From Methanofollis liminatans DSM 4140 (GTDB lineage Archaea; Halobacteriota; Methanomicrobia; Methanomicrobiales; Methanofollaceae), in assembly GCF_000275865.1 (NCBI RefSeq), contig NZ_CM001555.1:310001-374000 (forward strand): a stretch of DNA of 64,000 bases, in the 5' to 3' direction. The notes beneath the pieces were generated by a model. The model had not been told where the DNA came from. It saw nothing but the letters and a program-made list of their open reading frames with translations, and did not search any database. Each line of letters begins with the position of its first letter. Position 1 is the first letter of the stretch. This document shows positions 33,211 through 41,020 of this stretch, piece by piece. The translations under genes were made by a program, and so were the position numbers.

Positions 33211-33437
33211 ATGCTTCGACCGTCAGGGTATATTCGAGGTTATCCTCCTCGGTCGGGATCTTTTCGCCCCTGTCGGTCAGGTCTTCCAGGTACACCTCGA
33301 TCGCCTCCTTTGCCATTGCGATCGCCTCCTCGATCGTGCCGCCGAAGGTGACGCAGCCCGGGAAGGGTTGGTTCTATAACTGTATGCCTGCCTTTCGCCT
33401 CTTTCCGGAGGAGGATACGGTGCTGCAGAGGTTTCAT
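33203..33437 (-). pseudogene. hicB: hicB antitoxin gene with a frameshift
   Basis: The first part reads MKPLQHRILLRKEAKGRH and continues to PTLPG, as in HicB; the second part, in another frame, reads CVTFGGTIEEAIAMAKEAIEVYL and continues to TVEAYA. The two halves join at LPG/CVT, so one extra base near 33353-33361 breaks the gene. The C-terminal half is well preserved, which suggests a recent break, a read error or recoding. It overlaps the intact hicA start. Confidence 0.8.
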
Positions 33438-33494
33438 CGCGTCCCTTTTAAGAGTACAACTACCCGCTGACGCATAAGAAACACCGCCCGAATC

Positions 33495-33505
33495 CTTTAT
33501 CTCCC
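33495..33505 (+). promoter_or_regulatory. TATA box of the winged-helix/YwgA-like/MazF operon
   Basis: ATCCTTTATCTCC lies about 40 bp before the ATG at 33542 in the 104-bp space divergent from hicB. Confidence 0.5.
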
Positions 33506-33541
33506 CCTGCTCCAACATCTACTCAAAGTTTAAAGTCGCTT

Positions 33542-33883
33542 ATGTCGGATGATCTGATAGCAATCGTGGAAGAATCCGAGGACGTGAACAGCACCCTCAT
33601 CTCCCGGGTGCGCCTGGAGATACTCTGGGCGCTCTCCGAGCTCGGCGAGGACGGGGCCACCGCACGGCAGCTCAAAGCCGGGCTGAACCTGAGCGACGGC
33701 GTGCTCTACGCAAACCTCAAGAAACTTGTCGAGATGGGATACCTCCGCTCCGAGAAGGTGACGCTTGAAGGGAAGGAACTGGAGCTCTGCGCCATCACCC
33801 CGGAAGGGCTCGGCGAGTGGCGGCGTGTCCGGGGCTGGCTCTGCAAACTCCTCGGCTGCGAAGGTGATATCTGTGAACGATAG
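33542..33883 (+). CDS. winged-helix regulator heading a putative toxin-antitoxin operon
   Basis: A 113-residue PadR/MarR-like winged-helix protein. The helix-turn-helix is GATARQLKAGLNLSDGVLYANLKKLVEMGYL and the wing is RSEKVTLEGKELELCAITPEG. The C-terminus WLCKLLGCEGDICE is Cys-containing. It is followed, with an 11-bp overlap, by a YwgA/Panacea-like gene, and 1 bp after that by mazF, so it is likely the autoregulator of the three-gene operon, in place of the DNA-binding domain antitoxins normally carry themselves. Confidence 0.85.
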   Translation: MSDDLIAIVEESEDVNSTLISRVRLEILWALSELGEDGATARQLKAGLNLSDGVLYANLKKLVEMGYLRSEKVTLEGKELELCAITPEGLGEWRRVRGWLCKLLGCEGDICER

Positions 33884-34403
33884 AAGCAAAGTCATTGCCT
33901 GTTTCCGAGAAGCTGGGTTCCGTATGGATAAAGGCCAGTTCGAGCACCGGCTCATCGCCCAGAAGCTTGTTTATCTGCTGAAGCTGAAGGGTGTCGAATT
34001 TGCGTATCCGTTTCATCTCTACGTCCGGGGACCCTACTCCCCGGACCTTGCACGGGAGTACTACCAGCACGCCGACGAGTTTTCCCGGTGCGAGACGGAG
34101 CGCGCGCTCTCCCCCGTCGAAGCGGACTCTGTTGCCGGGCTCACCGGCCTCTTCGGCAAAAGCCCGTCCCTGCTTGAGATCGGGGCGACTTACGGGTATC
34201 TGGCCTACGAGATGCACCAACCGCCGCAGCAGGCATACCGGGCAGTCCGGAGGATGAAGTCCTTCTACTCCAATGAGCAGATCGTCAAGGGTATCAACCG
34301 GGTGAAGCAGTACCTCTTTGCCCCCACTGACGAAGAGAAGGCGGTGCTTGACTCCGAGCTGCAGGAGTGGCAACGAGCCGGTATCCAGTCGATGAGGCAT
34401 TAG
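33873..34403 (+). CDS. YwgA/Panacea (DUF4065)-like protein, candidate antitoxin for MazF
   Basis: A 176-residue protein with a GTG start at 33873 supported by AGGTGA five bases upstream. The block EHRLIAQKLVYLLKLKG, then FHLYVRGPYSPDLAREYYQHADEF, matches the YwgA and DUF4065 (Panacea/SocA) pattern of a Q-K-L-x-Y-L helix followed by a YGPYS-type loop. Panacea domains are known as interchangeable antitoxins for many toxin types. It is sandwiched between a winged-helix gene and mazF, with overlap and a 1-bp gap. The family assignment is by eye and needs a profile search; the antitoxin role is inference. Confidence 0.65.
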   Translation: MNDRSKVIACFREAGFRMDKGQFEHRLIAQKLVYLLKLKGVEFAYPFHLYVRGPYSPDLAREYYQHADEFSRCETERALSPVEADSVAGLTGLFGKSPSLLEIGATYGYLAYEMHQPPQQAYRAVRRMKSFYSNEQIVKGINRVKQYLFAPTDEEKAVLDSELQEWQRAGIQSMRH

Positions 34404-34404
34404 G

Positions 34405-34740
34405 ATGCGCCGGAGCAGAGGCGATATCTGGTTCGTCGATCTTACCGACGCACGGGGGCACGAGCAGAGCGGGCTGCGTCCTGCCGTGGTGCTCGCCGTC
34501 GCCTACGGGGGTATGACCATCGCGGTCCCGCTGACGACGACCCCGGTGGCTTTTTCGTTCCCGCACACCCACGGTATCGAGAAGAGTTCACAGAACGGGC
34601 TGATTTCCAATAGTGCGGCGCTGGTCTTCCAGATTGTTGCCCTCTCGGAAGATCGTTTCGTCCGGAAGATCGGGCGGTGCTCGGTCGAGGATATGGAAGC
34701 AATAAGCGTTCTTTTGAAAGACCTGTTGGCGCTGGAATAG
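34405..34740 (+). CDS. MazF/PemK-type mRNA interferase toxin
   Basis: A 111-residue protein with the MazF N-terminus RGDIWFVDL, the core GHEQSGLRPAVVLAVAYGG and the following MTIAVPLTTTP, including the conserved Arg (R25) and the Thr-rich strand of the RNase site. The C-terminus RFVRKIGRCSVEDMEAISVLLKDLL is also typical. No MazE-type antitoxin is adjacent; instead it lies 1 bp after the YwgA/Panacea-like gene, which is the natural candidate to neutralise it. Confidence 0.9.
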   Translation: MRRSRGDIWFVDLTDARGHEQSGLRPAVVLAVAYGGMTIAVPLTTTPVAFSFPHTHGIEKSSQNGLISNSAALVFQIVALSEDRFVRKIGRCSVEDMEAISVLLKDLLALE

Positions 34741-35117
34741 CGGTCTTTTCCGGCGAAAGAGAGATGTCGGTACAATCCCATCCACCTTCCCGCGACATCA
34801 TGCCGCGTGGCGATTCCCCGGATACTATTCAAACGATAATTTCCGCGATTTTATTCAAACCGGGACCGTAACCTGGGGAACGCCTTGCCATGGTGCTGTA
34901 TATACGGGAAAAAGCACAGAACCAAACGAGCAATTTCTATGCCTCCTACTGATCGTTCTGGGCATGCAGTTTTTCGCGTTCGTTATTCTGTTTTTAATGA
35001 TGGAAAGCCTATAAATTATTCAAGGGGGGATTCTAAAAAGCCGATCGTCATTTTAATGGGGTATGGTGCACGGAGTATAGTATCCATGAACCCCCTATAA
35101 ATCATACTGAGATTGCA
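34741..35117. other. start of AT-rich island, no convincing gene
   Basis: From about 34815 the base composition drops visibly below the surroundings and the G+C third-position bias of the neighbouring genes disappears. A short open frame (34939-35100, starting MPPTDRSGHAVFRVRYSVF) ends at a stop, and the next frame continues with an unrelated-looking sequence, so this may be a broken foreign gene. I cannot identify it. Confidence 0.5.
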
Positions 35118-35396
35118 ATGCGAAATATTTCTCGTGTTTTGTATTATACCAAGGATGATCCTGAGAGATGGTACAAAGTCAACTGGATAATTGTCAGTAC
35201 GTCTCATGCAGTTTACAAAACACATGGGGGGCGTGGGCATAAAGTAAGGCAGAAAATTCGCCATCAGTTATGGAGCAAAGCACAAAGAAAATACCCCGTT
35301 CTCAACAGATACTCGATTCCATATGAAATCTCTGGCGACAGTAAGTGCAAAATAAAGTGGTATTATCGGATCCTGGATTTCTTCTCTTTTTTATAG
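35118..35396 (+). CDS. 92-residue basic ORF in AT-rich island, possibly a gene fragment
   Basis: The frame starts MRNISRVLYYTKDDPERWYKV and is rich in Lys, Arg, Trp and Tyr. Its AT-rich codons differ sharply from the surrounding genes. The frame is open a little further upstream (EPPINHTEIA before the Met), which hints that it is the 3' part of a longer gene broken near 35090. No family is recognised. Confidence 0.35.
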   Translation: MRNISRVLYYTKDDPERWYKVNWIIVSTSHAVYKTHGGRGHKVRQKIRHQLWSKAQRKYPVLNRYSIPYEISGDSKCKIKWYYRILDFFSFL

Positions 35397-35562
35397 AATG
35401 GTGAAAGATCATTTGAGTATCAAACTGAATATTACATTAAATGTCGAAAAATGCTGAAGGGGATTAACTCCACTTTCTGCAGTAAAAGGGTTTGTGTCCA
35501 AAATAGTGCTCGTTATATGGTTCTTTGACCCTATTTTCTGAAGATTGAGCCCCCTCAAAAAA
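35397..35562. other. end of AT-rich island
   Basis: AT-rich sequence with no supported gene. It ends sharply at the sepS fragment starting at 35563, where GC-rich codon usage resumes. Confidence 0.4.
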
Positions 35563-35897
35563 TTATTCGAGGATCTCTCCCCGCACCGTCAAAAACACCG
35601 GCCCCCGCACATCCACCTTCCTCTTATTATCCGTAATATACCGCATCGCCCATTCCGGTATCCTCAGATTCACGTCAGAAGGCGTCTTCGCCATCTTCAC
35701 CTGCACGACCACGCCCTCGCCGCAGCGGGCCGCCTCCTCGATCCTGGCCGCGGCGAGATTCGCCGCCGCCGTCAGGTACGAGATCCCGGTCGGGGCGCCG
35801 TTCGCCCGGACGTCCGCGAACTTCTCGGTGTCCGGGACGCCGAGCACCTTGCCCTCCTGCACGAAGACCTCGTTGAAGGTCGCGGGGCCGCAGAGGC
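35563..35897 (-). pseudogene. orphan sepS 3' fragment 1 (SepRS C-terminal domain)
   Basis: These 335 bp encode the last 110 or so residues of SepRS ([19 protein letters not shown] through [13 protein letters not shown]), nearly identical to 39419-39753. Homology to sepS stops at 35897; beyond it the sequence is the spacer shared with 38448-38570. The reading frame is still open, but there is no catalytic domain and no start. It came from a tandem duplication whose breakpoint lies inside sepS. Confidence 0.88.
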
Positions 35898-36021
35898 AAT
35901 CGAAGCGCTGGACACTTTCGGCACCGTTCTTTTTTTTAGTGGGCATGAGGGGTCCCGATCCGTGACATACGCCACTGTAGGGTCTCATCCCCTTCCCGGT
36001 CCGGCGAGATCGACGCGACAG
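35898..36021. repeat. duplicated spacer, copy 1
   Basis: This spacer between the sepS fragment and the promoter box is closely repeated at 38448-38571 (shared blocks include ATCGAAGCGCTGGACACTTT and CCGGCGAGATCGACGCGACA). It is upstream promoter DNA of the lipoprotein gene carried along in the duplication. Confidence 0.75.
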
Positions 36022-36053
36022 GTAAACGATTGCGTCAGAAGTCGTATATATTA
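36022..36053 (+). promoter_or_regulatory. shared 22-bp promoter box plus TATA, copy 2
   Basis: Positions 36022-36043 are identical to 1529-1550 over 22 bp. TATATATTA follows at about 36045-36053. In the duplicated unit this promoter originally served the lipoprotein gene; now an inserted AT-rich gene (ATG 36222) lies behind it. Confidence 0.7.
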
Positions 36054-36221
36054 AAACAGCCATATTTGGTGATGTGGAGATCAAACTGGTCTCCCGGCGG
36101 GGGTCCGCCGTGTTTTCGAGACGCTGACGGTGCCCCGCACTGCCCGGAGGCATGACAATGTACTCTTTTCTAATACTTAAGGGTGTGTTTCGTTCCTCCG
36201 AGAAAGACTGGAGGTAAACGA

Positions 36222-37280
36222 ATGAAAACAAAACTTTATACTGGGATTCCTCTGTTTCTGGTTATCCTACTGGTCTGTACTGTGGTCCCTCCTGGCGCAG
36301 CTGAGAATCAAACGTTGGCTCCTATAAACATGAGTCAACCTTATGTCTATGAGATTCGCGATCTGAGCAACCCAATTACTGAATCTGAAATTATAGATTT
36401 GCGGAGCAACCTTATTTCAAAGCAAAACCATTTATTCCGTTCAACCGAAGGGGATGGCCCAACTCTTGCCTATGCAAATCCGAGGATCTTAGATAATGGA
36501 ACAATCGTGGCTTATGGGTTTTATATTGATCCTGAAGGTACGACTCACCAATTGATCGGTGTTGTCAATGACGAAAGTTGTATTGACGACATGTATGAGA
36601 TAGCCAATCAATGGCTTGAAAATATGAGTAACGAACAGAATCTTCTATCGTCCTCAGATGTTCAGGATGGTTGGGATTGCTTCTCACAGGATGACCTCTA
36701 TTATGAAGCCGAGCCGTATGGGTTAGTTGAGAACAACTATGAACTGTATCGCAATATCGAAGAAGATGATCCAGATCAGGACTGTTATGCAGTTAAACAA
36801 TTTTTTTCAATGGAACCTGGATTTCATAGGTGGAGAGAAGATAACTGGAGTAAATGGATTAGTGAATCGGGTTTTTGTTGGAACGACTGGTCATATGCCC
36901 CCAACTCCCTTAGTTCCTCGTTACATAACCGCCAACCTTTCGGAACCTATGTGGGACCAACAACCCTTCAGTTATCTCTTTATCCGGAACCATGTATGTC
37001 TTGGTCGCTAATCCTTGATTCTGTCTCCATTGAGGATAACAGCGATCCGGTTACTCAAACAGCACGATGGGATATGTCATTTAACTCTGCCGAAGCGCAA
37101 AAAACAATACAGGGGTGGAGAGTAGGGAGTTCTATATTAGCAGACGTTCCTAACGTTGCCGGGGAGTATCATCTGACACGTCTATATGTTGATGGAAAAT
37201 TTGTTGATCCCACTTCACCATGGTATGATCGCCAGTATCGGGATCTCAGAACCGCTTGGGATTTCTGGGTTGATTATTAA
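36222..37280 (+). CDS. exported protein of unknown function in an AT-rich insertion
   Basis: A 352-residue protein with a signal peptide ([20 protein letters not shown] to about residue 26, ending PPGAAE) and an acidic, Trp/Tyr-rich ectodomain ([49 protein letters not shown]) with five Cys residues. A strong GGAGGT lies 6 bases before the ATG. I recognise no family. Codon usage is clearly AT-richer than in flanking genes. It sits between promoter-box copy 2 and lipoprotein copy 1, where the other repeat unit has nothing, so it is a net insertion of about 1244 bp. Confidence 0.85.
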   Translation: MKTKLYTGIPLFLVILLVCTVVPPGAAENQTLAPINMSQPYVYEIRDLSNPITESEIIDLRSNLISKQNHLFRSTEGDGPTLAYANPRILDNGTIVAYGFYIDPEGTTHQLIGVVNDESCIDDMYEIANQWLENMSNEQNLLSSSDVQDGWDCFSQDDLYYEAEPYGLVENNYELYRNIEEDDPDQDCYAVKQFFSMEPGFHRWREDNWSKWISESGFCWNDWSYAPNSLSSSLHNRQPFGTYVGPTTLQLSLYPEPCMSWSLILDSVSIEDNSDPVTQTARWDMSFNSAEAQKTIQGWRVGSSILADVPNVAGEYHLTRLYVDGKFVDPTSPWYDRQYRDLRTAWDFWVDY

Positions 37281-37345
37281 ATGATTACTCAATCATTTCT
37301 AATCTTTATTTTGATTCCCATTGAGCAAAAGTATGGGTGACAACC

Positions 37346-38065
37346 ATGCACACATCATATTTCATACCCGGACTCTTTCTTCTTCTCATCTGCACCGCAG
37401 GCTGCAGCGGACTTACGGACCGGACCTTCACCCTCCCTGCCGAAACATCGGGTCCGCCGCTCACCGCCCTCTGGGAGGGGGCCGTGGAGGCGACCGGCAT
37501 CGACGAAGAGAGCGGTCTGGTGAGCGAATTCACCCTGCTCAGGGGAGGGGACGGCCATATCGTCCTGATGGACCTCTCTTTCTCCGGTGACGTGAACGGA
37601 GAGCGACGACACTTCAATGCCTACCGCCGGCAGAGCGGCACCGTGACGGTCAGACCGATCGCAGAACGTTCTCCCGCGGGCCTCCGCCATCCCGGCCGGG
37701 TCTTTAAGGATCTCGAAGCCCTCGGTTCGAACACCTCGTTCTGGGAGAACGACTGGAGCATTCACCTGAAAAATATCCGGGGCGCGACCTACAGGAGTGA
37801 ATCCTTCCCGGTGTATCTCCTGGAGAACGGAACCCTCGTCTCTCTCGATTGGGTCTCGACCGCGGGTGCGCCGTCGCAGGTCTATTACTTCTCCTTCTGC
37901 AAGACCGGGGTCTTCGACGGGTCCGCAGCGAGTGAGCAGGGAGGCGGTGCCACGGCATTCGTCGGCCGGGGCGAGTGTTCCGTCATCTTCACGCCGGAAG
38001 AACTGGAAAAAACGTCGTACCAAAAAATGGATGGGGGAGAGGACGATCTCGTGTCCCCCTCATAA
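37346..38065 (+). CDS. duplicated lipoprotein, copy 1
   Basis: A 239-residue lipoprotein: hydrophobic N-terminus and lipobox CTAGC with candidate lipidated Cys20, then a beta-rich domain (TLLRGGDGHIVLMDLSFSG, NDWSIHLKNIRGATYRSES, PSQVYYFSFCKTG). It differs from copy 2 at 28 of 239 positions by my count, most of them in the N-terminal 60%; the 3' end is almost identical. A GTG three codons upstream is an alternative start. Its original promoter was displaced by the insertion at about 36065-37336, so it may now depend on read-through. Family unknown. Confidence 0.85.
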   Translation: MHTSYFIPGLFLLLICTAGCSGLTDRTFTLPAETSGPPLTALWEGAVEATGIDEESGLVSEFTLLRGGDGHIVLMDLSFSGDVNGERRHFNAYRRQSGTVTVRPIAERSPAGLRHPGRVFKDLEALGSNTSFWENDWSIHLKNIRGATYRSESFPVYLLENGTLVSLDWVSTAGAPSQVYYFSFCKTGVFDGSAASEQGGGATAFVGRGECSVIFTPEELEKTSYQKMDGGEDDLVSPS

Positions 38066-38112
38066 AACAGCGGCGAGGTGTCGGGCCCGGCACGAGAGGG
38101 TCGCCGGCCCGT

Positions 38113-38447
38113 TCACTCCCCGATCTCCGCCCGCACCGTCAAAAACACCGGCCCCCGCACATCCACCTTCCGCTTATTATCCGTAATATACCGCATCGCC
38201 CATTCCGGTATCCTCAGATTCACGTCAGAAGGCGTCTTCGCCATCTTCACCTGCACGACCGCCGCCTCCCCGCACCGGGCCGCCTCCTCGATCCTGGCCG
38301 CGGCCAGGTTCGCCGCCGCCGTCAGGTAGGAGATCCCGGTCGGGGCGCCGTTCGCCCGGACGTCCGCGAACTTCTCGGTGTCGGGGACGCCGAGCACCTT
38401 GCCGTCCTGCACGAAGAGCTTGTTAGAGGTGGCGGGACCGGAGAGAC
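38113..38447 (-). pseudogene. orphan sepS 3' fragment 2 (SepRS C-terminal domain)
   Basis: A second 335-bp copy of the sepS 3' end with exactly the same boundaries as fragment 1. It has drifted more at its upstream edge ([16 protein letters not shown] against [16 protein letters not shown]). The frame remains open but lacks the catalytic core. It is the junction half of the 1306-bp tandem duplication. Confidence 0.88.
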
Positions 38448-38571
38448 AATCGAAGCGCTGGACACTTTCGACACCGTTCTTTTTTGTAGCGGGCACGAGG
38501 GGTGCCGATCCGTGACATGCGCCACTGTAGGGTCTCATCCTCTTCCTGGCCCGGCGAGATCGACGCGACAG
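38448..38571. repeat. duplicated spacer, copy 2
   Basis: Copy of 35898-36021, lying between sepS fragment 2 and promoter box copy 3. Confidence 0.75.
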
Positions 38572-38604
38572 GTAAACGATTGCGTCAGAAACGGTATATA
38601 TTGA
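38572..38604 (+). promoter_or_regulatory. shared promoter box plus TATA, copy 3
   Basis: Nineteen bp of the box (GTAAACGATTGCGTCAGAA, 38572-38590) are preserved, followed by TATATATTGA at about 38595-38604. The lipoprotein ATG is 48 bp beyond the TATA, giving a leader of about 25 nt. Confidence 0.7.
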
Positions 38605-38642
38605 AACGGACATATTTCAGGCAGCGGCGACCGGAGGCGCGA

Positions 38643-39753
38643 GTGACAACCATGAACACACCATATCTTATACCCGGACTCTGTCTTCTGCTCATCTGCA
38701 CCGCAGGCTGCAGCGGACTTACGGACCAGACCTTCACCCTTCCTGCCGGGGTGTCGGGTCCGCCGCTCACCGCCCTCTGGGAGGGGGTCGTGGAGGCGAC
38801 CGGCATCGACGAAGAGAGCGGCATGGTGAGCGACTTCACCCTGCTCAGGGGAGGGGACGGCCATATCGTCCAGATGGAGCTCTTGTTCTCCGGTGACGTG
38901 AACGGAGAGCGCCGGTACTTCGAGGCCTCCCGCCGGCAGAGCGGCACCGTGACGGCCAGGTCGATGACCGGCCTCTCCCCCGCGGGCCTCCGCCATCCCG
39001 GCCGGGTCTTCGGGGATCTCGAAGCCCTCGGTTCGAACACCTCGTTCTGGGAGAACGACTGGAGCATCCACCTGAAAAATATCCGGGGCGCGACCTACAG
39101 GAGTGAATCCTCCCCGGTGTATCTCCTGGAGAACGGAACCCTCGTCCCTCTCGATTGGGTCTCGACCGCGGGTGCGCCGTCGCAGGTCTATTACTTCTCC
39201 TTCTGCAAGACCGGGATCTTCGACGGGTCTGCAGCGAGTGAGCAGGGAGGCGGTGCCACGGCGTTCGTCGGCCGGGGCGAGTGTTCCGTCATCTTCACGC
39301 CGGAAGAACTGGAAAAAACGTCGTACCAAAAAATGGATGGGGGAAAGGACGATCTCCTGTCCCCCTCATAAAACGGTGGCGAGGTGTCGGGCCCGGCACG
39401 AGAGGGTCGCCGGCCCGTTCACTCCCCGATCTCCCCCCGCACCGTCAAAAACACCGGCCCCCGCACATCCACCTTCCGCTTATTATCCGTAATATACCGC
39501 ATCGCCCATTCCGGTATCCTCAAATTCACATCAGACGGCGTCTTCGCCATCTTCACCTGCACGACCACGGCCTCGCCGCACCGGGCCGCCTCCTCGATCC
39601 TGGCCGCGGCCAGGTTCGCCGCCGCCGTCAGGTAGGAGATCCCGGTCGGGGCGCCGTTCGCCCGGACGTCCGCGAACTTCTCGGTGTCGGGGACGCCGAG
39701 CACCTTGCCGTCCTGCACGAAGACCTCGTTGAAGGTCGCCGGGCCGCAGAGGC
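38643..39753. repeat. 1306-bp tandem repeat, unit 2 (merges into sepS)
   Basis: The second unit runs from just before the lipoprotein start to 39753 inside full-length sepS, where the duplicated segment ends. Beyond 39753 the sequence is unique sepS coding DNA. Confidence 0.8.
38652..39371 (+). CDS. duplicated lipoprotein, copy 2
   Basis: A 239-residue lipoprotein (lipobox CTAGC, Cys20), paralogous to 37346-38065 at roughly 88% identity by my count. This copy retains the complete promoter with the shared box. It is convergent with full-length sepS, 47 bp stop to stop, which is presumably the ancestral arrangement before the duplication. An upstream in-frame GTG (38643) is possible. The function is unknown; the shared box suggests coregulation with the ABC-NEW3 operon. 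Confidence 0.87.
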   Translation: MNTPYLIPGLCLLLICTAGCSGLTDQTFTLPAGVSGPPLTALWEGVVEATGIDEESGMVSDFTLLRGGDGHIVQMELLFSGDVNGERRYFEASRRQSGTVTARSMTGLSPAGLRHPGRVFGDLEALGSNTSFWENDWSIHLKNIRGATYRSESSPVYLLENGTLVPLDWVSTAGAPSQVYYFSFCKTGIFDGSAASEQGGGATAFVGRGECSVIFTPEELEKTSYQKMDGGKDDLLSPS

Positions 39754-41020
39754 GCGAGTTCTCCTCCGGCTCCTCCACAAAGACTCGGATCTTCCTGCCC
39801 GCGAACGCCCCTTCATACGCGAGGAACGAGCACGGCCCGGAGGCGGCGGCGTTCGCCGTCGCCGTGGCGACGATCGCCGATACGAGCCGCCGCCCCTCGA
39901 CGGTCCGCGGCTCTTCGCGCAGGCCAATCGCCGCCGCGATCTCGCGGTCGGTGAGGGTCCGGGGGAAGAACTGCGGGTGGGTGAGCTGCCGAACGTCGTT
40001 GGACTTATAGAGGATCATCGCCAGGCGCTCGACGCCCAGGCCCAGGTTCATCACCGGGACGCCGACGCCGTACTCGCCCAGGGCCGAGGGCGAGTACATC
40101 CCGAAAGTGGCGACCTCCACCCACCCGATCTCGGGGTGCTTCGCATACACCTCGGTCTGGGTGTCGGGAATATAGTATTTCGAACGCTTCTCGTCGGGGC
40201 GGAACTGGAAGTCCTCGAAGCCGAAGGCCGAGAGCAGGGCCTCGGATACGGCTTTCCCGTCATCGATCGTCACGTCCTCGCCCGCGATGATGCACGAGGC
40301 CGAGTGATAGGTCATCAGGCGGGTCGGCCCCTCCTCCTGCTCCCGGCGGAAACAGCGGTCGATCGAGAAGAGGCGGATCGGGTGGGCGTAGTGCTCCCAC
40401 ATCGCCCCAAGAGAGAGGAACCACCCGCTCGTCATGTGCGAGCGCAGCGTCGTCCTGGACGACTCAGGGGCGAGGTTCCGAAACTCGGGGAAGACCGAGT
40501 CCAGGATGTGGACCACGAGGCCGTCGTCGATCGCGAGGTCGGCGGCGATCTCGTGGGTCAGTTCGTCGCCGTCGATCGTCGCCTTCTTGTAGGCGTGGAA
40601 GGTCCGCTGGAGTTTTTCCTTCACCGTCTCGGGGGCGACGGCGAAGTTCTCCTCGTGCGACGCGATGATCGCCATGATCTCGTCGAGCTGTTTATCCGAG
40701 ATCCCCACGTTCGGCCGCGGCAGCCCGCCCAGGTAGAAGACCCGGTCCAGGACGGCGCTCGCCTCGGGGCCGAACTGCCGGTAGACGTCCGATTCCTCGA
40801 TCATCACCGGGACGCGTGCCTCGTCGAAGCCCATCGAGAGGTAGACCTCGCGGAGGCGCTGGATCGTCTCGGCGATCGGGTGCGGCGCCGCCCGCCGGTA
40901 GGCCTTCCGCGGATAGGTCTCCGCAAGGGACGGGGGCGTCAGCACCTCGGGGCCCCGGTGCCACGCCGTTTCGAAATCGCTCCTTGACAGTTCCTTCCGC
41001 TCTTCTGGATCAAATCTCAT
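39419..41020 (-). CDS. sepS: O-phosphoseryl-tRNA(Cys) synthetase (SepRS)
   Basis: A 533-residue class II aminoacyl-tRNA synthetase that charges tRNA-Cys with phosphoserine, later converted to Cys by SepCysS. The N-terminus ([12 protein letters not shown]) and motif 2 region ([13 protein letters not shown], then [10 protein letters not shown]) and motif 3 ([15 protein letters not shown]) are diagnostic. The C-terminal domain begins at about residue 400 and ends [13 protein letters not shown]. Its ATG overlaps the taw1 stop by 4 bp; it is the last gene of prf1-argS-taw1-sepS. Its last 335 bp are duplicated twice downstream as orphan fragments. No sepcysS gene is in the window. Confidence 0.95.
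   Translation of the reverse strand: MRFDPEERKELSRSDFETAWHRGPEVLTPPSLAETYPRKAYRRAAPHPIAETIQRLREVYLSMGFDEARVPVMIEESDVYRQFGPEASAVLDRVFYLGGLPRPNVGISDKQLDEIMAIIASHEENFAVAPETVKEKLQRTFHAYKKATIDGDELTHEIAADLAIDDGLVVHILDSVFPEFRNLAPESSRTTLRSHMTSGWFLSLGAMWEHYAHPIRLFSIDRCFRREQEEGPTRLMTYHSASCIIAGEDVTIDDGKAVSEALLSAFGFEDFQFRPDEKRSKYYIPDTQTEVYAKHPEIGWVEVATFGMYSPSALGEYGVGVPVMNLGLGVERLAMILYKSNDVRQLTHPQFFPRTLTDREIAAAIGLREEPRTVEGRRLVSAIVATATANAAASGPCSFLAYEGAFAGRKIRVFVEEPEENSRLCGPATFNEVFVQDGKVLGVPDTEKFADVRANGAPTGISYLTAAANLAAARIEEAARCGEAVVVQVKMAKTPSDVNLRIPEWAMRYITDNKRKVDVRGPVFLTVRGEIGE

Larger units (their letters stand above)
37337..38642. repeat. 1306-bp tandem repeat, unit 1
   Basis: The unit contains the lipoprotein gene, the 47-bp 3' spacer, the 335-bp sepS fragment, the promoter spacer and the promoter box. 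Equivalent points are all offset by 1306 bp in the next unit: lipoprotein starts 37346 and 38652, sepS stops 38113 and 39419. Confidence 0.85.

Noticed and set aside
35563-36231. The sepS fragment frame extended to 36231 as a 222-residue protein
   Set aside because: Only the part to 35897 matches SepRS; the rest is promoter and spacer DNA read antisense, and no ribosome site supports a start there.
30000-39400. CRISPR array, IS element or integrase behind the accessory region
   Set aside because: The repeats found are a few long duplications, not short regularly spaced ones, and no transposase or integrase reading frame is present.
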